This document shows, one piece after another, positions 46,472 through 53,621 of a stretch of 64,000 nt of DNA. Every line of letters begins with the position of its first letter. Positions within the stretch are counted from its first letter, which is position 1. This stretch comes from Rhizobium sp. NRK18 (GTDB lineage: Bacteria; Pseudomonadota; Alphaproteobacteria; Rhizobiales; Rhizobiaceae): the NCBI RefSeq assembly GCF_024385575.1, contig NZ_JANFMV010000001.1, positions 3,067,681 through 3,131,680 of the forward strand, written 5' to 3'. The translations under genes and the position numbers were made by a program. A model generated the notes under the pieces. It was not told the DNA's origin. It was given only the letters and a program-made list of their open reading frames with translations, and ran no database searches.

Positions 46472-47023
46472 TTAAAACTTCACCTGCGGCACGGCGCGAT
46501 CGGCCGGATCGGCGATCTCGAAATAGCCGGCCTTCTGGAAGCCGAACTGGTTGGCGATCAGGTTCGACGGGAAGCTGTCGACCTTGACGTTCAGCTGGCG
46601 GGCGGCACCGTTGTAGTAGCGCCGCGACATCTGGATTTCACCCTCGATTTCGGAAAGCGACTTCTGCAGTTCCAGAAAGTTCTGGTTGGCCTTGAGATCC
46701 GGATAGGCCTCGGCGATCGCCATCACCCGGCCAAGCGCTTGGGAGAGCATGCCTTCGACCTGCGCGCGGCCGGCGACATCGCCTGCCGGCATGGCCTGTG
46801 CCTTGTTGCGCAGCTCGACGACCTCTTCGAGCGTCGATTTCTCGTGCGCAGCATAGCCCTTGACGGTCTCGATCAGGTTGGGGATCAGGTCGGCGCGGCG
46901 CTTCAGCTGCACGTCGATGCCGGACCAGGCCTCCTCCGTCATCTGCCGGAAGCGCACGAGGCCGTTATAGGTCATCATGACGTAAAGCCCGACGACAACG
47001 ATGATGGCAATAATCACATACAT
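46472..47023 (-). CDS. LemA family membrane protein
   Basis: A 183-residue protein: an N-terminal membrane anchor (MYVIIAIIVVVGLYVMM), then the LemA helical domain with YNGLVRFRQMTEEAWSGIDV, QLKRRADLIPNLIETVKGYA and AEAYPDLKANQNFLELQ. LemA proteins are common in bacteria near DUF2207 or TPM-domain genes and have no settled function. The ATG at 47023 is preferred because CGGAGGGA lies 5 bases upstream. Downstream on the same strand come aroA and the DUF2207 gene, so the usual LemA-DUF2207 neighbourhood is interrupted by aroA. Confidence 0.9.
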   Translation of the reverse strand: MYVIIAIIVVVGLYVMMTYNGLVRFRQMTEEAWSGIDVQLKRRADLIPNLIETVKGYAAHEKSTLEEVVELRNKAQAMPAGDVAGRAQVEGMLSQALGRVMAIAEAYPDLKANQNFLELQKSLSEIEGEIQMSRRYYNGAARQLNVKVDSFPSNLIANQFGFQKAGYFEIADPADRAVPQVKF

Positions 47024-47246
47024 CGAATTCCCTCCGCTCGGATCGGGCCCGACACCTGTCATGCCGATCGCCCCCGTATGAATGCCGCATACATCATTTG
47101 CAAGCCGGAGACGAGTGCAAAGCTGCGACGCGAGACCCGCAACCCGAACGCCGGATGAACGGCCGCTTCAGCACGGGTTCAAGGGCGAGGGCCCAGGATC
47201 ACCTCAGATCAATTCCGCGATCCGGCAGAAAGGCCGGGAAACGCGG

Positions 47247-47468
47247 ATGGCCGAGGGGGTCATGGACATGCTGTCGCTCGTAAAAACGATCAATGCCGCC
47301 GCGCTGATGATCCTGTTTGTCGACTATGCGGTCGCGATGCAGAAGGTCGAGCCGATGGGGATGCGGCGCTGCCTGAGGACCATGTCGAAACAGGTGCCGA
47401 CTGGCGCCTATCCGACGCTTAAACCCTCATGGCAACCCGCCGTGACGGTGACGGATCAGGTCCTGTGA
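47247..47468 (+). CDS. Weak small ORF in the lemA-glyQ gap
   Basis: The 470-base gap 47024-47493 contains one open frame on the plus strand of 73 codons starting ATG 47247, with GGCCGGGA about 10 bases upstream. The product has one hydrophobic stretch (VKTINAAALMILFVDYAVAM) and no recognised motif. Nothing else is seen in the gap. Coding is doubtful: no clear ribosome site and no homologue that I know. Confidence 0.25.
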   Translation: MAEGVMDMLSLVKTINAAALMILFVDYAVAMQKVEPMGMRRCLRTMSKQVPTGAYPTLKPSWQPAVTVTDQVL

Positions 47469-47493
47469 TCCGCCAAACACCGGCTGCCCGATA

Positions 47494-48450
47494 TCAGGCA
47501 GCCTTGTTCCAGTTGGCGCCGCCGGCATCGGTCAGCAGGAAGGCTTCGCCGCAGGCTTTAGCCAGAGTGCGCACGCGCAGGATGTAGCTCTGGCGTTCGG
47601 TGACGGAGATCACGCCGCGGGCATCGAGCAGGTTGAAGACGTGGCTCGCCTTGATGCACTGGTCGTAGGCGGGCAGCACGCATTTGTGCAGAGCGCCGGG
47701 CTCCGACGGGCTGCCGGCGGAAAGGAGGGCCTGGCATTCTTTTTCGGCATCAATGAAGTGCCGGTGCAGCATTTCAGTGTTGGCGAATTCGAAGTTGTGG
47801 CGGGAATATTCCTGCTCGGCCTGCAGGAAGACCTCGCCATAGGAAATCTTCTCATCGCCTTCGCGGCCGTTGAAGTTGAGGTCGTAGACATTGTCGACGC
47901 CCTGGACATACATGGCGAGGCGCTCGAGACCATAGGTCAACTCGCCGGCAACCGGCGCGCATTCGATGCCGCAGACCTGCTGGAAATAGGTGAACTGCGA
48001 GACTTCCATGCCGTCGCACCAGCATTCCCAGCCGAGCCCCCAGGCGCCGAGCGTCGGGCTTTCCCAGTCGTCCTCGACGAAGCGGATGTCATGCAGCAGC
48101 GGATCGAGACCGATCGCGGCCAGCGAGCCGAGATAGAGTTCCTGCAGGTTCGACGGGTTCGGCTTCAGGATCACCTGATACTGGTAATAGTGCTGCAGGC
48201 GGTTCGGGTTCTCCCCGTAACGGCCGTCCGTCGGGCGGCGGGAGGGCTGCACATAGGCGGCCTTCCACGGCTTCGGACCCAGCGCACGCAACGTCGTTGC
48301 CGGATGGAAGGTACCGGCACCGACTTCCATGTCGTAGGGCTGCAGAACCGCACAACCCTTGTCCGCCCAGTAATTGTGGAGCGTCAGGATCAGCGCCTGA
48401 AACGAGCGCTTCGGGTTCATGTGGTCGGGAAGATCGGACGTCGCGGACAT
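47494..48450 (-). CDS. glyQ: Glycyl-tRNA synthetase alpha subunit
   Basis: A 318-residue catalytic alpha chain of the alpha2-beta2 glycyl-tRNA synthetase. Marks: [40 protein letters not shown] (motif 1 region), [20 protein letters not shown] (motif 2) and [20 protein letters not shown] (motif 3 region with the glycine-binding loop). The ATG at 48450 ([18 protein letters not shown]) is chosen; an ATG ten codons later is also possible, and no strong ribosome site precedes either. Its partner glyS lies 5.2 kb downstream on the same strand with four unrelated genes between. Confidence 0.95.
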   Translation of the reverse strand: MSATSDLPDHMNPKRSFQALILTLHNYWADKGCAVLQPYDMEVGAGTFHPATTLRALGPKPWKAAYVQPSRRPTDGRYGENPNRLQHYYQYQVILKPNPSNLQELYLGSLAAIGLDPLLHDIRFVEDDWESPTLGAWGLGWECWCDGMEVSQFTYFQQVCGIECAPVAGELTYGLERLAMYVQGVDNVYDLNFNGREGDEKISYGEVFLQAEQEYSRHNFEFANTEMLHRHFIDAEKECQALLSAGSPSEPGALHKCVLPAYDQCIKASHVFNLLDARGVISVTERQSYILRVRTLAKACGEAFLLTDAGGANWNKAA

Positions 48451-48516
48451 GGGCAAAACCGGTGGTTTATGGCTTGAAATTCTGGCTGCGGTCAGTGCCA
48501 TGGCCCGCCGCCGGGG

Positions 48517-48950
48517 TCAAGGGGCGGCGTTTTGCGAGGCGGGCCCTGCTGGCGACTGGAAAGGATCCAGGATCCGCAGCCGCCCCCTGATCAGCAAGCC
48601 GTTGTGCAAGTCCTCCGAGTAGAAGACCTCACATCCAGCTTCCAATGCTGTGGCCAGCATCAGCGCGTCATAAAACGACAGTTGATACTCTTCCGCGAGG
48701 TCCAGCGCCTCGAAATGCGTCGCCGACCCGATCGGCAAAACGGTATCCGCGAGTGTCTCGAATGCCTGTGTCAGCGCGCGGATATCATGCCATCCCAGCC
48801 CCTGCTTGCGGAATGCGACATTGGCGAACTCGTTCAACCCCTGCACGCTCGTCACGAACGCGCGGCGAGCAGCCCTTGCGCCACCTCCGCACGGCTGTCG
48901 TCGGTGATCGAATAGACGAGGATGTTGCTGTCGAGAAAGGGAGCGGCCAT
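48517..48950 (-). pseudogene. VapC-like PIN-domain toxin gene, frameshifted
   Basis: The gene starts with ATG 48950 immediately after the antitoxin stop codon (TGAATG). It reads MAAPFLDSNILVYSITDDSR, the PIN first aspartate motif, and then stops at TGA 48852-48854 after 32 residues. A second frame, displaced by one base, continues from about 48857 with VTSVQGLNEFANVAFRKQGL, then LSFYDALMLATALEAGCEVFYSEDLHNG, the PIN C-terminal acidic motifs, to 48517. Removing one base or adding two near 48855-48862 would restore a full-length PIN toxin of about 144 residues. This is either a natural loss of toxin or a sequencing error. Confidence 0.85.
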
Positions 48951-49181
48951 TCAGCGTTCGTTTGCGTCCTCGCGGCTGAAGGTCCAGCCGGCAGGAAGCG
49001 GTTTCCTGAAGGACCGGATTAGATTCAGAGCACGTTCCCGCGACGGGTCGAGGGCAATCTCAAAGGCGCGCTCTCCGGCGATGCGCACTTCAATGTCGTC
49101 GCCCTCCTTCAGCTTTAGCGCCTCGGCAACGGAAGCAGGAATCCTGATCGCGAGACTGTTGCCCCATTTGGAAACCTGCAT
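48951..49181 (-). CDS. AbrB/MazE-type antitoxin of the VapBC-like pair
   Basis: A 76-residue antitoxin: MQVSKWGNSLAIRIPASVAE is the swapped-hairpin AbrB DNA-binding domain, followed by LKLKEGDDIEVRIAGERAFE and a toxin-binding tail. The ATG at 49181 follows GGAGGCG. The stop codon is directly adjacent to the toxin's ATG. The gene is intact while the toxin is frameshifted, so it may now only act as a DNA-binding repressor. A candidate operator lies upstream. Confidence 0.88.
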   Translation of the reverse strand: MQVSKWGNSLAIRIPASVAEALKLKEGDDIEVRIAGERAFEIALDPSRERALNLIRSFRKPLPAGWTFSREDANER

Positions 49182-49193
49182 GGATCGCCTCCA

Positions 49194-49220
49194 TTGATAT
49201 ACATTTGAAAAATATATCAA
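49194..49220. promoter_or_regulatory. Candidate antitoxin operator, 8-bp inverted repeat
   Basis: TTGATATA (49194-49201) and TATATCAA (49213-49220) are exact inverted repeats with an 11-base AT-rich spacer, 12 bases upstream of the antitoxin ATG. AbrB-type antitoxins bind such palindromes in their own promoter. Symmetry is seen, binding inferred. Confidence 0.55.
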
Positions 49221-49287
49221 ATGCCAGCGTTAGGTGCAATCTCAACGCAGTTGCATCGTGGTCGGCCGGCGGCGTCAGATAGCGCCG

Positions 49288-49476
49288 TCAGTCTTCGCTC
49301 TTCTTGTCCGGCAGGGAACTGCGCTTGGTCGAGGCCAGCTCTTCCAGTTCCTTTTCCGTCATGCTTTCGTACATCTCGCGCGAAGCGCCCTTCAGCTCGG
49401 ACTTTTTCGTCTCGCCGCGCTTGGCCGCAAGCGCCGCGCCTGCCGCCTTCTGCTGTGCCTTGGATTGTGCGGGCAT
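49288..49476 (-). CDS. DUF3008 small protein
   Basis: A 62-residue, lysine/glutamate-rich protein. MPAQSKAQQKAAGAALAAKR and the segment KGASREMYESMTEKELEELA match the DUF3008 family, small stress-associated proteins of unknown function in proteobacteria. The ATG at 49476 follows AAGGAG at the right distance. No neighbour suggests its role. Confidence 0.85.
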   Translation of the reverse strand: MPAQSKAQQKAAGAALAAKRGETKKSELKGASREMYESMTEKELEELASTKRSSLPDKKSED

Positions 49477-49532
49477 AACCGTCTCCTTCCGTTATCTTCG
49501 GAGATAACCGTAAAGAGGCCGCTTCGGTTCCG

Positions 49533-49605
49533 CCGCCTACTCGTCGTCGCGCTTGACCCGGTATTCGCCGGTCACGGGGTTTTTCACCAGCGTGCCGTCG
49601 GCGCC
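49533..49605 (-). pseudogene. Fragment duplicated from the 63-residue protein gene (left copy of a 73-bp direct repeat)
   Basis: 73 bases that match 50155-50227 with 5 mismatches. Read on the minus strand, they encode the last 22 residues of the small membrane protein (GADGTLVKNPVTGEYRVKRD plus DE, then stop). Only one residue differs from the intact copy (Asn for Asp), so four of five mismatches are silent. No upstream part of the gene remains. The ATPase gene between the copies ends inside this repeat in another frame. Confidence 0.85.
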
Positions 49606-50132
49606 TGTGATGCCGCAGCGCCGGACGCCCAAAGCGCAACCGCAGTTTCAATGTCCCGTTCGGTTCGGCAATGCAGAACGGTCACGTCGCCATTATCCGA
49701 AAAGTGCATTCTTATCGTTCGCCGAAAACGCTGGCCGGCGATCAGGCTCTTGAACGCGAAGCGGTACTGGCTCCAGGGCCAATCGCGATTGCCTTCCGGC
49801 AGCTCGGGCCTCGTCTTTCCGAAATTGCGCCATGGCCGGACAATCAGACGCCAGGCGCGCAACATTACCGGCGGATCGAGCCAGATGACCGCGTCAGCGC
49901 GCGTTAATGCATGGAGGAGAAGACTTGGACCGCCTTCGAGAATCCACGCATCGGTTGCGACCATCCGCGCGAGCTCGGCAAACACGACATTGCGAGGACG
50001 CACGCGCCAATCGCGTTCCAGCTTGATGGCATCGAACGAGACAACAGGGATATCCGGGCGAAGCCGACCGAGCCGATATGCGAGATGGCTTTTTCCCGAC
50101 CCGTTAGCACCCGTGACGATCAACCGCCTCAT
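49584..50132 (-). CDS. P-loop ATPase (adenylate-kinase-like, topology-modulation-protein type)
   Basis: A 182-residue protein with Walker A GANGSGKS at residues 8-15, and ILEGGPSLLLHALTRADAVIWLDPP containing a Walker B-like region. The layout resembles small P-loop kinases annotated as DNA topology modulation proteins (FlaR-like); the substrate is unknown. The last residues (about ASQAPTARW) are translated from the left repeat copy in a different frame from the original gene, so the C-terminus has probably been altered by the duplication. An ATG at 50132 is clear. It is bracketed by the 73-bp direct repeats. Confidence 0.8.
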   Translation of the reverse strand: MRRLIVTGANGSGKSHLAYRLGRLRPDIPVVSFDAIKLERDWRVRPRNVVFAELARMVATDAWILEGGPSLLLHALTRADAVIWLDPPVMLRAWRLIVRPWRNFGKTRPELPEGNRDWPWSQYRFAFKSLIAGQRFRRTIRMHFSDNGDVTVLHCRTERDIETAVALWASGAAASQAPTARW

Positions 50133-50154
50133 CGATGCTCCTCAGGCCAGCCCA

Positions 50155-50227
50155 CCGCCTACTCGTCGTCGCGCTTGACGCGGTACTCGCCGGTCACCGG
50201 GTCTTTCACCAGCGTGCCGTCGGCACC
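50155..50227. repeat. Right copy of the 73-bp direct repeat (within the small-protein gene)
   Basis: The parental copy of the repeat at 49533-49605, offset by 622 bases; 68 of 73 bases match. It covers the stop codon and last 22 codons of the 63-residue protein and a few bases after it. Confidence 0.85.
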
Positions 50228-50350
50228 GTTCTTCTGTTCCTTGCGGACACGCTTGTTCTTCTTGGAGAGCTTTTCGGCGTCCGCGACGAACTTCTTGTAG
50301 AACAACCATCCGGCAACGCCGAAGAGAATCCAGAATAAGAGAACCGGCAT
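50159..50350 (-). CDS. Small membrane protein, 63 residues
   Basis: A 63-residue protein with one membrane segment at the N-terminus (VLLFWILFGVAGWLFYKKF). A basic cytosolic stretch (KLSKKNKRVRKEQKNG) follows, and it ends in the beta-like GTLVKDPVTGEYRVKRDDE. Homologous ends occur in many small rhizobial proteins, but I know no function. The last third is duplicated 622 bases away. It lies just downstream of the S49 peptidase gene on the same strand, about 20 bases apart, so co-transcription is likely. Confidence 0.75.
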   Translation of the reverse strand: MPVLLFWILFGVAGWLFYKKFVADAEKLSKKNKRVRKEQKNGADGTLVKDPVTGEYRVKRDDE

Positions 50351-50369
50351 TTCCGTTCAGACTTTCAAC

Positions 50370-51236
50370 TTATAATCCGTACCGGCCCCACAATGCCTTT
50401 TCTTCTGCCGTTTCGGCAAGTGCCGCGATGGCGGAAGCGCCGACGCGCTCCGCAGCACCGTCGAGAATGGAGGCGCCGGGCTGACGGCGGCCGAAGATGT
50501 CGCGCGGCGCAGTGATCAGTTCGAGCTTGGCCTTGTCGCCGAAACGGCGGCGGATTTCGGTGCGCATGTCGCCGAGCCCATCGATCAGGCCGAGATCGAG
50601 GCCGCGCGTGCCGGTCCAGAACAGGCCGGAAAAGATCGTCGCGTCATCGGCGAGCTTGCCGGCGCGGCGCTCCTTCACCATGTCGATGAAGACCTTGTGG
50701 ATTTCGAGCTGGAGCGTCTTCAGATATTCGATGTCGCTTTCCTTCTCCGGCTGGAACGGATCGAGGATCACCTTGTTCTCTCCAGCGGTGTAGACGCGGC
50801 GTTCGACGCCGATCTTCTTCAGCAGTTCCGGGAAACCGAAACCGCCGGAAACGACGCCGATGGAGCCGACGATCGAGGTCGGGTCGGCGAAGATCTCGTC
50901 GCCGGCAAGCGCGATCATGTAGCCGCCGGACGCCGCGACGTCCTCGACGAAGATCAGCACCTTTTTGTTCTTCTCCGCCGCAAGCGACCGGATGCGCTGA
51001 AAGATCAGCCGCGACTGTACCGGCGAACCGCCCGGCGAGTTGACCGAGATCGCGACGGCCGGCGCATCCTTCTTCGAAAACGCCTTTTCCAGCACGCCGG
51101 CGGCGCTCGCAAGATTGAGCGCAGGGCGCAGCTGGCTGCCACCGGCCATGATGGTGCCGTGCAGGCGCACGACCGGGATGACCGTTTCGTCGCTACGGAA
51201 GCGTTTGGGAAGAAGGCGCTTGATGAAGCGGGCCAT
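50370..51236 (-). CDS. S49-family serine peptidase (SohB/SppA-like)
   Basis: A 288-residue peptidase of the SppA/SohB family, which cleaves membrane or signal-peptide fragments. The catalytic serine lies in FVEDVAASGGYMIALAGDEI, preceded by the oxyanion strand ISVNSPGGSPVQS. The catalytic lysine would be in the IRSLAAEKNKK or later helix. SIVGSIGVVSGGFGFPELL is conserved. There is no signal peptide or anchor at the N-terminus (MARFIKRLLPKRFRSDE is basic), so it may act at the inner face or be peripherally bound. The length is the short form. Assignment is firm, substrate unknown. Confidence 0.9.
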   Translation of the reverse strand: MARFIKRLLPKRFRSDETVIPVVRLHGTIMAGGSQLRPALNLASAAGVLEKAFSKKDAPAVAISVNSPGGSPVQSRLIFQRIRSLAAEKNKKVLIFVEDVAASGGYMIALAGDEIFADPTSIVGSIGVVSGGFGFPELLKKIGVERRVYTAGENKVILDPFQPEKESDIEYLKTLQLEIHKVFIDMVKERRAGKLADDATIFSGLFWTGTRGLDLGLIDGLGDMRTEIRRRFGDKAKLELITAPRDIFGRRQPGASILDGAAERVGASAIAALAETAEEKALWGRYGL

Positions 51237-51317
51237 AGAGAAAACCTCTGAAATTCGAAAATCCGTTACCGCTGATTTATGTATCCGTCCGGCAAACGCA
51301 ATGGCTGCGGGCGCAAA

Positions 51318-52109
51318 TCAGCTGCCTTTTCTTGGGTATGCCGCCCGGCCATTGTTCAGGTCGTCGACGAAGGCGGAGAACTTGTGCGTGCCTTCGTCAT
51401 GCATGACGAGCGGCATGCGGATGTTCAGCCGCGCCCGTGATCCCTTGATAGCGGTCACCAGGATGCGCACCGCATTCTCGCCGTCGCGCGGGTGGATGGG
51501 CGTGATCTCGATGCCGCCGAAACGCCTGCCGCAGGCGGCGATGATTTCGCCGACCGATTGCGGCCTGGCGATCAGCGACAGCTGACCACCGGGGATCATG
51601 ATTGCGCCGGCGGTGCGGATCCAGCGCTCGAACAGGTCGTCGGTCATCGCATGCGCCTCCGCTTTCAGCGCATCCGGCGTCCTGCGGTCGCCGGCATCGT
51701 TGAAGGGCGGATTCATGATGACGTGGTGGAAGACGTCGTCGGCTAGGCCGGCGGCAAGCCGCGCTTTTCCGGTCAGGGTCACGTCCGCCTCGATGACCTC
51801 GACGCGGGACGAAAGATGGGCATTGTCCGGCAAGGCGAGACTTTGCCGGGCAAAGTCCGCCATTTCCGCGGACCGCTCGAACAGAGTGACGCGCGCGTCG
51901 GCAAGCCTCGAGGCGACGGCCATGCCGGCCGCTCCCGCGCCTGCGCCGAGATCGGCGACGCGGCAGGCGCCGCGATGGTCCACCAGCGAAGCCAGCAGCA
52001 TGGCGTCCATGCCGGAGCGATGGCCCCTTCCCTTCGGCTGGACCAGATGGAAACCACCGCGATGAAACGCATCGACGGTTCGTTCAACGCGGTCCGGCAC
52101 GTCCGACAT
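51318..52109 (-). CDS. tRNA1(Val) (adenine-37-N6)-methyltransferase-like protein
   Basis: A 263-residue class I methyltransferase. The SAM motif VADLGAGAGAAGMAVASRLA lies at about 50-70, and the adenine-N6 motif NPPFNDAG at about 130. The GGGFHLVQPKGRGHRSGMDAMLL-type start is typical of the TrmN6 (YfiC) family, which methylates A37 of tRNA1Val. The ATG at 52109 is chosen because the family starts with a short leader (MSDVPDRVERTVDAF); longer in-frame starts overlap the upstream DUF2007 gene. Family is probable; the exact target is inferred. Confidence 0.8.
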   Translation of the reverse strand: MSDVPDRVERTVDAFHRGGFHLVQPKGRGHRSGMDAMLLASLVDHRGACRVADLGAGAGAAGMAVASRLADARVTLFERSAEMADFARQSLALPDNAHLSSRVEVIEADVTLTGKARLAAGLADDVFHHVIMNPPFNDAGDRRTPDALKAEAHAMTDDLFERWIRTAGAIMIPGGQLSLIARPQSVGEIIAACGRRFGGIEITPIHPRDGENAVRILVTAIKGSRARLNIRMPLVMHDEGTHKFSAFVDDLNNGRAAYPRKGS

Positions 52110-52113
52110 TCCG

Positions 52114-52341
52114 TCAATCCCCGCTGCGCAGTTCCGCGCCAAGCCCGGCATCGACGCAGATGCGGCGGGCCTCCTCGGCCTTCTCGTCGTCAACCAGAAG
52201 ACGGCGCGGCAGCATGCCAAGCGAGCCTTCGAGGATGCTCATGCCCTGATCGGCGACGAAGCACCGAATGCCGGCATCCTTCATCAGACTCTCGGCAAAG
52301 GATAGCAGGACGGCATCATTGGTTCGGATAAGTTCATACAT
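52114..52341 (-). CDS. DUF2007 small protein
   Basis: A 75-residue protein of the DUF2007 (putative prokaryotic signal-transducing) family. MYELIRTNDAVLLSFAESLM is the family start, followed by MKDAGIRCFVADQGMSILEG and RRLLVDDEKAEEARRICVDA. The fold resembles a small ferredoxin-like regulator. It sits 4 bases upstream of the TrmN6-like gene on the same strand and is presumably co-translated with it. Function unknown. Confidence 0.88.
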   Translation of the reverse strand: MYELIRTNDAVLLSFAESLMKDAGIRCFVADQGMSILEGSLGMLPRRLLVDDEKAEEARRICVDAGLGAELRSGD

Positions 52342-52448
52342 ATGGTCGATTTCTCGCCTATTTTCCGGGAGTCTGACAATTCGCCTCTTGCCGCCACCAT
52401 GCCCCCTTTCTATTGTCTTTTTCGAAATTGGAATAGGAGTCCGGTGCG

Positions 52449-53465
52449 TTGGGCGTCGTCATACCGCTTGAAGAAAACAAAAACAAACAGGCTTCCATCA
52501 AGCCGCTGGTCGACCTGACCAAGGTGGATATGGAGCGCGTCAACCAGCTTATCCTGTCCAAGGCTGGCTCCGACGTGCAGATGATTCCCGAAGTTGCCCG
52601 CCACCTGATTTCATCGGGCGGCAAGCGCCTGCGTCCGATGCTGACGCTCGCATCGGCCTCGATGTTCGGTTACGAAGGCGAGGACCATATCAAGCTCGCC
52701 ACCAGCGTCGAGTTCATGCATACGGCGACCCTTCTGCATGACGACGTGGTCGATGAAAGCGACCTGCGCCGCGGCAAGTCGACGGCGCGGATGATCTGGG
52801 GCAACCAGGCGAGCGTTCTCGTCGGCGATTTCCTTCTCGGCCAGGCCTTCCGCATGATGGTCGAGGTCGGCTCGCTCGACGCGCTCGACGTGCTGTCGAC
52901 CGCCGCCTGCGTCATTGCCGAGGGCGAAGTGCTGCAGCTTTCCGTCGCCAAGCACATGGAGACGACGGAAGACGACTATCTGGAGGTGATCAAGGCGAAG
53001 ACGGCGGCGCTGTTTGCTGCCGCCGCCGAGGTCGGGCCGATCGTCGCGCGCACCAGCAAGTCGGAACGCAACGCGCTGAAATCCTACGGCATGAACCTCG
53101 GCCTCGCCTTCCAGCTGGTCGACGACGCGCTCGATTACGGCGGCAAGGCTGCCGATCTCGGCAAGAATGTCGGCGACGACTTCCGCGAGGGCAAGATCAC
53201 GCTGCCGGTGATCCTCGCCTATCGCCGCGGCACGTCGCAGGAACGGGCATTCTGGAAGGACGCCATCGAGAACGGCAAGAACGGCGACGAGAACCTCGGA
53301 CAGGCGCTGGCGCTGATCAACAAGTATAACGGCCTCAGCGACACCATCGCCCGGGCGCTGCACTACGGCGCGATCGCCCGCGACGCTCTGGCGCCGCTGC
53401 CGGATTCGGCCTGGAAATCCGCCCTGATGGATGTCATCGACTTCACCATCAGCCGTGTCAGCTGA
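52449..53465 (+). CDS. ispB: Polyprenyl (octaprenyl-type) diphosphate synthase
   Basis: A 338-residue trans-polyprenyl diphosphate synthase. The first aspartate-rich motif lies in LLHDDVVDESDLRRGKSTAR, the second in LAFQLVDDALDYGGKA, and SGGKRLRPMLTLAS is also typical. It makes the isoprenoid tail of ubiquinone from farnesyl diphosphate and isopentenyl diphosphate; chain length (8 or 10) cannot be read with certainty. The start is TTG 52449 (GVVIPLEENKNKQAS), supported by AGGAG about 11 bases upstream and by the known start of homologues. dxs and ispE in this window supply its precursors and ubiA uses its product. Confidence 0.93.
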   Translation: MGVVIPLEENKNKQASIKPLVDLTKVDMERVNQLILSKAGSDVQMIPEVARHLISSGGKRLRPMLTLASASMFGYEGEDHIKLATSVEFMHTATLLHDDVVDESDLRRGKSTARMIWGNQASVLVGDFLLGQAFRMMVEVGSLDALDVLSTAACVIAEGEVLQLSVAKHMETTEDDYLEVIKAKTAALFAAAAEVGPIVARTSKSERNALKSYGMNLGLAFQLVDDALDYGGKAADLGKNVGDDFREGKITLPVILAYRRGTSQERAFWKDAIENGKNGDENLGQALALINKYNGLSDTIARALHYGAIARDALAPLPDSAWKSALMDVIDFTISRVS

Positions 53466-53621
53466 CCGTTCTCCGTCATTTTAGTCGAATTTTAACCATG
53501 CCGGGCCGGCGCGTGGGCGAACGGCCGGGCGCGCTTGCGACCAGAGCGCAAAAAAGCCATTCTATTGTGAATGAGTGGGTGAATCGTCCCGCCTGATGCA
53601 CCTGATGAAAGGTCCTTCTAC

